Positions 1 through 3,875 of a stretch of 5,635 nucleotides of DNA are shown here, piece by piece. Position 1 is the stretch's first letter. Each line of letters opens with the position of its first letter. The notes beneath the pieces are model-generated. The model was not told where the DNA came from. It saw only the letters and a list, made by a program, of their open reading frames with translations, and did not search any database. A program made the position numbers and the translations under genes. Origin of the DNA: Verrucomicrobiota bacterium (GTDB taxonomy: Bacteria > Verrucomicrobiota > Kiritimatiellia > CAIQIC01 > Lenti-01); assembly GCA_003451935.1 (NCBI GenBank), contig DMJA01000050.1, forward strand, positions 1 to 5,635, in the 5' to 3' direction.

Positions 1-579
1 GTCCACGATCAGGCGCAGCTTGCGCTCCAATCCCGGCAGGGCCACATCCGCGCGGACGCGCACCTTGAAATCGGCGGCCCCTTCGCTGCTGCGTCCGCCG
101 ACCCGCGCAATCGTCCGCAGGTTGAAGGTGGACAATTCCGCGTCGTAGGGTGCGTCCTCCGCCAGCCACTTCGTGTCCACCCAGCGCACCGCGTTGTCCA
201 TCCGGCGATACAACTGCTGGTGGGTTCTGTCCAGCCACCGGGTGAACGGGTTTTGGCGCCGGACGGAGGTCGAGTCCTGGCCTTGCTGGACAAAGAGCGA
301 TTGCATCTGCAGCGTCTGCACTTCCAGCAAATCCTGCTTCTGCCGTTCCGCCCGGTTCGTCTGATCCCCGCCACTTCCATCTGCCGCCGGGGCCACGTCC
401 CCGGTCTTCTCCGCCGGCGGCGGAGTCGTGGCGTTGGTCAAGCTGGCGCAACACTGGTTGGTGGGATCATCGGCGTTCGCCCCCGCGGGCATGGCCATCC
501 AGAGCAGCCCGGCCAACCCGCACCCCATTCCGATCCGGCGCCGCCCATTCTGAAAGAATCCTTTCAGTCCTTCCGACAT
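1..579 (-). CDS. Secreted protein of unknown family (C-terminus beyond window edge)
   Basis: The minus-strand frame is open from 579 to the window edge, giving 193 visible codons. The N-terminus reads MSEGLKGFF, an Arg-rich patch, then a hydrophobic stretch ending MAMPAGANA before DDPTNQ. This looks like a Sec signal peptide cut after ANA near residue 36, although GMGCGLAG leaves a lipoprotein less likely but open. Residues about 37-75 are a Pro/Gly/Ala/Asp-rich linker, followed by a Gln-rich, probably helical stretch (EVQTLQMQSLFVQQ) and then an alternating hydrophobic/charged stretch (FKVRVRADVALPGLERKLRL) typical of beta-strands in envelope proteins. I do not recognise the family; a surface or outer-membrane beta-rich protein is the best guess. 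The start at 579 is chosen because AGGAGG lies 7 nt upstream. An in-frame ATG at 612 would add 11 residues but lacks its own good ribosome site. It lies 147 bp downstream of the second CsbD gene and could be transcribed with it. Confidence 0.75.
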   Translation of the reverse strand, partial: MSEGLKGFFQNGRRRIGMGCGLAGLLWMAMPAGANADDPTNQCCASLTNATTPPPAEKTGDVAPAADGSGGDQTNRAERQKQDLLEVQTLQMQSLFVQQGQDSTSVRRQNPFTRWLDRTHQQLYRRMDNAVRWVDTKWLAEDAPYDAELSTFNLRTIARVGGRSSEGAADFKVRVRADVALPGLERKLRLIVD

Positions 580-586
580 CCGCCTG

Positions 587-592
587 CCTCCT
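587..592 (-). promoter_or_regulatory. Strong Shine-Dalgarno AGGAGG for the leftmost gene
   Basis: The sequence GCAGGAGG on the minus strand sits 7 nt before the ATG at 579. It fixes the start at 579 rather than the in-frame ATG at 612. It is the strongest ribosome site among the genes here, and the same octamer with the same spacing occurs 50 bp upstream, before a five-codon frame. Confidence 0.75.
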
Positions 593-611
593 GCAAGGGA
601 CCACCCTTTCA

Positions 612-629
612 TCACAACACAAAAGGCAT
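612..629 (-). other. Possible five-codon leader ORF (MPFVL) with strong Shine-Dalgarno
   Basis: On the minus strand, AGGAGG at 642-637 is followed after 7 nt by ATG and the codons for MPFVL, ending in TGA at 614-612. That stop overlaps an ATG (TGATG, at 612-610) that is in frame with the leftmost gene, an arrangement that can couple translation. No regulated-codon run (repeated Trp, His and so on) is present, so classical attenuation is not indicated. It may be a leader peptide, a ribosome standby site, or a chance duplication of the Shine-Dalgarno. The function is inference. Confidence 0.3.
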
Positions 630-665
630 CCTAACACCTCCTGCGCCGAGAGCAAACCTCTTGGA

Positions 666-703
666 CGCCCCAGCGGTCGGTCCTTTATCTGAACGCCGGG
701 GCG
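666..703 (-). terminator. Hairpin after the second CsbD gene, no U-tract
   Basis: Arms at 666-675 and 694-703 pair over 10 positions with an 18-nt loop. The only imperfect pair is G-U in minus-strand RNA but A-C in plus-strand RNA, which favours a role in the minus-strand transcript. It begins 23 nt after the CsbD stop. No T-run follows in either direction, so it is not a canonical intrinsic terminator. It may be a U-less terminator, a 3'-end stabiliser, or a 5'-leader structure of the next gene. Confidence 0.45.
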
Positions 704-726
704 CAAGTTGAAAAATCGGGCCGATC

Positions 727-936
727 TCAGCCTGCGGCTTTGCGCGCGACGGCTTTGGCCTTGTCCACCATTTCCCGGGCAGCGTCCTTAACTTTCCGTA
801 CGCCCTTTTCGGCGTCTTTCCGGACCTGGCCCGCAGCCTGACACCGCTGGCCCTTGGCACGCAGCTTGTCGTTGCCGACCAGCGCGCCCGCCGCTTCCTC
901 GATGCGACCCTTCGCGATTTTTGCCGAACTATTCAT
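727..936 (-). CDS. CsbD-family stress protein with Lys/Ala-rich tail (69 aa)
   Basis: This small, soluble, highly charged protein belongs by motif to the CsbD family, proteins of about 60-70 residues induced by general or envelope stress in many bacteria; their biochemical role is unsettled. Residues 7-30 carry the core IAKGRIEEAAGAL followed by GNDKLRAKGQ, matching the family's K-G-x2-E-x2-G-x-L-x-G/N-D-x-L-x2-K-G-Q pattern. Residues about 36-69 are a Lys/Ala/Val/Arg-rich amphipathic stretch (VDKAKAVARKAAG) resembling LEA-like or histone-H1-like tails and longer than in the paralogue at 1703-1870. There is no signal peptide, so it is probably cytoplasmic. The ATG at 936 has AAGGA about 9 nt upstream. 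It follows the DUF3108 gene by 61 bp, with a GC hairpin in the gap. Confidence 0.9.
   Translation of the reverse strand: MNSSAKIAKGRIEEAAGALVGNDKLRAKGQRCQAAGQVRKDAEKGVRKVKDAAREMVDKAKAVARKAAG
860..936 (-). repeat. Direct repeat copy 1: 5' half of CsbD gene
   Basis: The first 77 bp of this CsbD gene align without gaps to 1794-1870, with about 64 of 77 identical positions by hand count. Both copies start exactly at the ATG and end after the KGQ-preceding codons. It is a coding paralogy rather than a mobile repeat, and indicates a local duplication whose 3' halves later diverged or were replaced. Confidence 0.7.
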
Positions 937-960
937 GATTTCTATTCCTTTATGTATTTC

Positions 961-977
961 GGGCGGATCGCCCGCCC
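961..977 (-). terminator. GC hairpin between DUF3108 and CsbD genes
   Basis: GGGCGG at 961-966 and CCGCCC at 972-977 form a perfect 6-bp all-GC stem with a 5-nt loop. It lies 20 nt after the DUF3108 stop and 24 nt before the CsbD start on the minus strand. No U-tract follows, so it may be an mRNA processing or stability element, or a weak terminator that sets relative expression of the two cistrons. Confidence 0.4.
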
Positions 978-997
978 TTGGTTTCTATGCCGAATTT

Positions 998-1690
998 TTA
1001 CGGTGTATACTCGACCATGGTCATGACCGTGTTCGCAAGCCCGACCGCGCCCGCAATGCGCAACGGAAGGTGGGCGGGGCCGCGGTCCATCCAAATGGAG
1101 TATTGGGAGGGAACGCTGCGCAGGAGGAGGGACTGGTAGGTCTTGCCGGCCGCCTTGAACTTCATGTTCTTCACGCCCGCCATCGTGATGTCCAGGGCCG
1201 GAAGGGCCACCTCGAACCGTTCCTCCCGGTCAAACCCGCCGTGGATGCGGTACCGGTATATGATTCCGTAAATGTTGTCGATCGGCCCGGTCTTCTCGAG
1301 GACTTGGACGGTGGTTCCGCCTTTGGCCACCTTGGTGATCGTTACCGTCCCGGCAGCCTGGTCGTACTCTTCCGTGACCTTTGCTTTTTTACCGAAGATG
1401 TTCAGGTCGCGGTCGACAAATTTCGGCCGAAACGTCTTGCCATCGACAAAAATGCGTTCCTCGTCGAAAAAATTGAATCCCTTGGCCGTGAATACGATCA
1501 GGGTGTATTTCTTGCCGTCTCGCTTGGTCTCGCCCTTGAATTCCAAGGTGGCCTCGCCCACCTTGATCCCCACCTTCTTGATGGCATAGTGGATCACTTC
1601 GCCCTTGGCGAAAGGCGCCGCAACCGGCGCTGCGAACGCGGCGAACGACACGGCCAAAAACATCGCACAAAAGGTCTTGATCGTTGTCAT
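998..1690 (-). CDS. Secreted DUF3108-domain protein (230 aa)
   Basis: The N-terminus has Lys followed by FCAMFLAVSFAAFAAPVAA, a clear Sec signal peptide cut near residue 25, so the mature protein of about 205 residues is periplasmic. The body looks like the DUF3108 family. It opens with GEVIHYAIKKVGIKVGEATL, the usual 'G-E-x-hydrophobic-x-Y-x-hydrophobic-x3-G-hydrophobic-x-hydrophobic-G' start, and continues with a KGFNFFDEERIFVD strand and a closing IWMDRGPAHLPLRI, the 'IW...D...LP-hydrophobic-R-I' ending. It reads as almost all beta-strand. The family's function is not established; it is sometimes discussed as an envelope beta-barrel or lipid-handling fold. The ATG at 1690 has a short CAGGGA upstream with only about 4 nt spacing, so translation may depend on coupling to the CsbD gene that ends 12 bp before it. 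The two genes are almost certainly co-transcribed. Confidence 0.85.
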   Translation of the reverse strand: MTTIKTFCAMFLAVSFAAFAAPVAAPFAKGEVIHYAIKKVGIKVGEATLEFKGETKRDGKKYTLIVFTAKGFNFFDEERIFVDGKTFRPKFVDRDLNIFGKKAKVTEEYDQAAGTVTITKVAKGGTTVQVLEKTGPIDNIYGIIYRYRIHGGFDREERFEVALPALDITMAGVKNMKFKAAGKTYQSLLLRSVPSQYSIWMDRGPAHLPLRIAGAVGLANTVMTMVEYTP

Positions 1691-1702
1691 ATTCCCTGGC
1701 GT

Positions 1703-1870
1703 TTATTTGCCCAGCTGCTTCGCGACCTTGTCGGCAACCTTCTTGGCACCCTGCTTCACATGGCCGAGCGCCTGATTCATCTGCCCCTTTGTGCGCAGCT
1801 TGCCGTTGCCGGCCAGCGCGCCGGCCGCTTCCTCGATCCGCCCCTTCGCTATCCTGGTTGAACCCTTCAT
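1703..1870 (-). CDS. CsbD-family stress protein (55 aa)
   Basis: A short CsbD-family protein beginning MKGSTRIAKGRIEEAAGAL and continuing GNGKLRTKGQ. Its first 30 residues are nearly identical to those of the CsbD paralogue at 727-936, while the remainder (KQGAKKVADKVAKQLGK) is shorter and diverged. There is no signal peptide, so it is probably cytoplasmic. The frame is open upstream to an ATG at 1927, but that extension reads through a 12-bp GC hairpin and is Pro/His/Glu-rich, unlike the family. The start at 1870 has AGGAG 8 nt upstream and is preferred. It is followed after 12 bp by the DUF3108 gene (same transcript) and preceded by the BON gene 79 bp away. A stress role is family knowledge; the exact function is unknown. 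Confidence 0.9.
   Translation of the reverse strand: MKGSTRIAKGRIEEAAGALAGNGKLRTKGQMNQALGHVKQGAKKVADKVAKQLGK
1794..1870 (-). repeat. Direct repeat copy 2: 5' half of CsbD gene
   Basis: Partner of the repeat at 860-936, in the same orientation, with the DUF3108 gene lying between the two copies. Similarity falls away sharply after the conserved CsbD core and does not extend upstream of the ATG. Confidence 0.7.
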
Positions 1871-1906
1871 TGGATCCGCTCCTGTTCTTTCATGCGCCTC
1901 GCCTTC

Positions 1907-1933
1907 CGGCGGGTGCGGCCGCCGCACCCGCCG
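1907..1933 (-). terminator. Strong 12-bp GC hairpin after the BON gene, no U-tract
   Basis: CGGCGGGTGCGG at 1907-1918 and its exact reverse complement at 1922-1933 form a perfect 12-bp stem (11 of 12 pairs G-C) with a 3-nt loop. It starts 16 nt beyond the BON stop codon and ends 36 nt before the CsbD start. No T-run follows on either strand. It is the strongest secondary structure in the window and could terminate, pause or protect the BON transcript, giving differential expression of BON over the downstream genes. A DNA-binding palindrome is the alternative. Confidence 0.6.
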
Positions 1934-1949
1934 AACGCGAGTTTCGACC

Positions 1950-2729
1950 CTATTTGACGACGACTTCCTCGACCGTCATTTCATTCTTCACGCTTGTCAC
2001 GCCGTGGATGTCGGCCACGAGCTTGCCGGCCAAGGCCTTTTCCGCCTCGCTCTGGGCCACGCCGGTCAGGGTGACCTCGCCATCGCGCGACGCGACCTTG
2101 GTCTGGATGGCGCTGGTCGACCGATGGGTCAACAGGGCCGTCTTGACCTGGGCGGCGATGGACATGTCGTCCAGCTTTTCGCCCATCGTGCGCTCCGCGG
2201 GAACCGGCGATTCCACCACCGTCATCTCGTTCTTCACCGAGGTCACGCCCTCGATGTCGGCGGCGTATTCGCCCGTCAGGGTCTTCTGGGCTTCGCTGGC
2301 CGCTTCGCCTTTCAGCGTCACGACGCCCTCTTCCGCCTCGACCGAGGTCTTGCCGGCATTGACGTTCTGGTGGAACATCAGGGCGAGCTTCACCTTGCGG
2401 ACGATCCAGCCATCCGCGTTTTCGGCGGCCAGCTCGGAGGTCGTCACCAGTTGGTTGTCCACGCGAACGACGCCGGGCAGGTTGGCCACCGTATCCTCGG
2501 CCAAGGCCTTGTGGGATTCTTCGGCCACGGTTCCCGTCAGCGTGACGACGCCGTCCTTGGCATCGGCTTGAATGGAGTCGTCCTGCAGAAACACCTTGTA
2601 AACATAGGTCTGCTTGAACGCGGGACCGATACCGTCATCGACCTCCGATGCCTGCGCGGACGCGCCGCCGGCGAACACAACGGCGGCGGCCAAAGCCAGC
2701 GCCCAACGACTCGAATATTTCCGTTTCAT
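1950..2729 (-). CDS. Periplasmic protein with three BON domains (OsmY-like, 259 aa)
   Basis: A Sec signal peptide (MKRKYSSRW then ALALAAAVVFAGGASAQA) is followed by three BON domains at about residues 33-97, 107-172 and 189-254. Each has the family pattern of a helix, a 'DG-V-x-hydrophobic-x-G' turn (DGVVTLTGTV, EGVVTLKGEA, DGEVTLTGVA) and a closing 'hydrophobic-x-G-V-x-x-V-x-N-x-hydrophobic' strand. VTSVKNEMTV is identical in domains 2 and 3, pointing to an internal duplication. BON domains bind membrane or phospholipid surfaces, and OsmY, with two of them, is a periplasmic osmotic/stationary-phase protein in E. coli; three tandem domains here suggest a similar envelope-protective role. The start has AAAGGA 5 nt upstream. 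It is the first gene of the minus-strand stress cluster and is divergent from the ice-binding gene across 138 bp. Domain 1 is the most diverged. Confidence 0.94.
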   Translation of the reverse strand: MKRKYSSRWALALAAAVVFAGGASAQASEVDDGIGPAFKQTYVYKVFLQDDSIQADAKDGVVTLTGTVAEESHKALAEDTVANLPGVVRVDNQLVTTSELAAENADGWIVRKVKLALMFHQNVNAGKTSVEAEEGVVTLKGEAASEAQKTLTGEYAADIEGVTSVKNEMTVVESPVPAERTMGEKLDDMSIAAQVKTALLTHRSTSAIQTKVASRDGEVTLTGVAQSEAEKALAGKLVADIHGVTSVKNEMTVEEVVVK

Positions 2730-2800
2730 TTGATTCCTTTTGGTTGGCGAGAGAATTCCCGCTTCGGTGGAGACGCTACGCGAAGGGCGCGCGGGGCGCG

Positions 2801-2833
2801 ATTAGGTGAAACCCGGATAGGGTAACACCTCAT
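2801..2833. promoter_or_regulatory. 33-bp dyad in the divergent BON / ice-binding intergenic region
   Basis: Reading outward from a centre at 2817, ACCC (2811-2814) pairs with GGGT (2820-2823), an AA/AA mismatch follows on both sides, then AGGTG (2804-2808) pairs with CACCT (2826-2830), with AT/AT at the outer ends. The two half-sites are exactly centred, as for a dimeric regulator. It is 35-67 bp upstream of the plus-strand start and 72-104 bp upstream of the BON start, so it could control both. A hairpin in one of the leaders is the alternative. An ECF-type promoter reading (TGAAAC at 2807-2812, TCATA at 2830-2834, 17-bp spacer) overlaps it and is speculative. Confidence 0.5.
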
Positions 2834-2839
2834 AGAGAA

Positions 2840-2853
2840 TGGCCGGCCGGCCA
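2840..2853. repeat. 14-bp perfect palindrome (two overlapping GGCCGGCC)
   Basis: TGGCCGGCCGGCCA is fully self-complementary and lies 14 bp before the GTG start of the ice-binding gene, between the larger dyad and the ribosome site. As RNA it could fold as a small hairpin in the leader; as DNA it could be an operator. In GC-rich DNA, GGCC runs can arise by chance. Confidence 0.4.
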
Positions 2854-2867
2854 GCTAAGGTGGCGGC

Positions 2868-3875
2868 GTGAAAAGGAAATCCTCCCCCATGAAAACCAAA
2901 ATGCAGATTCTCTTGAGCCTGGTCCTGGCGGCAGGCGCGACGTGGATTCCGCCCGTGCAGGCCGCGGGGCCGGCGCCGATCGATCTGGGCTCCTGCGCCC
3001 ATTTCACAATCCTGGCCGGATCCGCGATCACTCAACCCACCGCCGGGGGCGTCATCAACGGAGATATCGGGCTCAGTCCAGCCTCCGGAGCATCCATCGG
3101 CATACCCCCGGAGCAGGTGAACGGAACGATCTATGCGGTCGATGCCACGGGCACCCAGGCTCCGAATGTCGTGATCGATCCCGCCCTGTTGACGGCCGCC
3201 AAGGGCGATTTGACCATTGCGTATAACGACGCCGCCGGACGGACGCCCGTGCCCACGGGCGATTTCCTGAATCCCAATGGCGGGAATATCGGCGGACTGA
3301 ACCTCGTGCCCGGCCTATATAAATTCACAGGCACGGCCTTGATCACGGGATCGGACGTCACGCTTACGGGAGGGCCGGATGATGTCTGGATCTTCCAGAT
3401 CGCCGCCGATCTCCAAGTGGGCAGCGGCGTTGCGGTCATCCTGGCGGGCGGTGCCCAGGCGCGGAACATTTTCTGGCAAGTGGGAACTTCCGCGACTCTG
3501 GACACGGGTTCCTCCTTCAAGGGAACGATTCTGGCGGACCAATCCATCACCATGAACACCACCAGCACGGTAGAAGGCCGGGCCCTGGCGTTCACGGGCC
3601 AAGTGGCCTTCAGCGGCGATGGCGGCAGCCTGCCGCAACCGGCCGTCCCCCGATTCACCGCCATCACCCATCTGCCCCCCCACTCCGCATCCGTCGTCCT
3701 CGACACCACGCCGCATTTTCAACTGACGCTGCAAGCCAGTCCCGCGATGGCGCCCACGAACTGGACGACCATCGCCGAGGCGACTCCGGTGTCCACCCCC
3801 TGGTCGTTCACCAACGACACCGTCACGTCCGGCGTGACCACGCGCTTCTACCGCGCATTCCTTACCCAGCCCTGA
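2868..3875 (+). CDS. Secreted DUF3494 ice-binding-like protein with C-terminal beta module (335 aa)
   Basis: The N-terminus has a Sec signal peptide (core ILLSLVLAAGATWIPPVQA) with cleavage near residue 32. Residues about 39-250 match the DUF3494 / ice-binding (IBP-1) beta-solenoid family: LGSCAHFTILAGSAIT, INGDIGLSP, an LVPGLYKFTGTALIT strand, DDVWIFQIA, NIFWQVGTSATL, GTILADQSITMNT and a closing EGRALAFTG. Members bind ice or inhibit recrystallisation and are common in cold-habitat microbes, though many are untested and some are probably adhesins. Residues about 265-335 form a separate module (FQLTLQASPAMAPTNWTTI ... RFYRAFL) of a type common at the ends of secreted verrucomicrobial proteins. 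The GTG at 2868 has AAGG 7 nt upstream. An ATG at 2889, giving 328 residues, is an alternative, but its AAGG is 12 nt away. The gene stands alone on the plus strand, divergent from the BON gene, and overlaps the nucleotidyltransferase gene tail-to-tail. Ice binding itself is inferred from family. Confidence 0.92.
   Translation: MKRKSSPMKTKMQILLSLVLAAGATWIPPVQAAGPAPIDLGSCAHFTILAGSAITQPTAGGVINGDIGLSPASGASIGIPPEQVNGTIYAVDATGTQAPNVVIDPALLTAAKGDLTIAYNDAAGRTPVPTGDFLNPNGGNIGGLNLVPGLYKFTGTALITGSDVTLTGGPDDVWIFQIAADLQVGSGVAVILAGGAQARNIFWQVGTSATLDTGSSFKGTILADQSITMNTTSTVEGRALAFTGQVAFSGDGGSLPQPAVPRFTAITHLPPHSASVVLDTTPHFQLTLQASPAMAPTNWTTIAEATPVSTPWSFTNDTVTSGVTTRFYRAFLTQP

Noticed and set aside
9..711. Open frames at 9-380 (minus) and 220-711 (plus)
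   Set aside because: They are shadows of the minus-strand secreted protein read in its correct frame from 579, which has a signal peptide and strong ribosome site.
854..1861. 335-residue plus-strand open frame opposite the DUF3108 and CsbD genes
   Set aside because: It covers genes with clear family motifs on the other strand, its translation shows no coherent domain, and it only reflects high-GC antisense openness.
1867..1893. Eight-codon frame MKEQERIQ overlapping the CsbD start as ATGA
   Set aside because: It has only a weak ribosome site and contains the CsbD gene's own AGGAG within it; it most likely arises by chance.
2762..2787. Inverted repeat CTTCG...CGAAG in the divergent region
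   Set aside because: It has only 5 bp with a long loop, is easily expected by chance, and is far weaker than the dyad at 2801-2833.
1684..2825. Two long plus-strand open frames (1684-2571 and 1791-2825) opposite the BON gene
   Set aside because: The minus strand encodes three BON domains with a signal peptide and ribosome site; the plus frames mirror its repeats and have no recognisable family.
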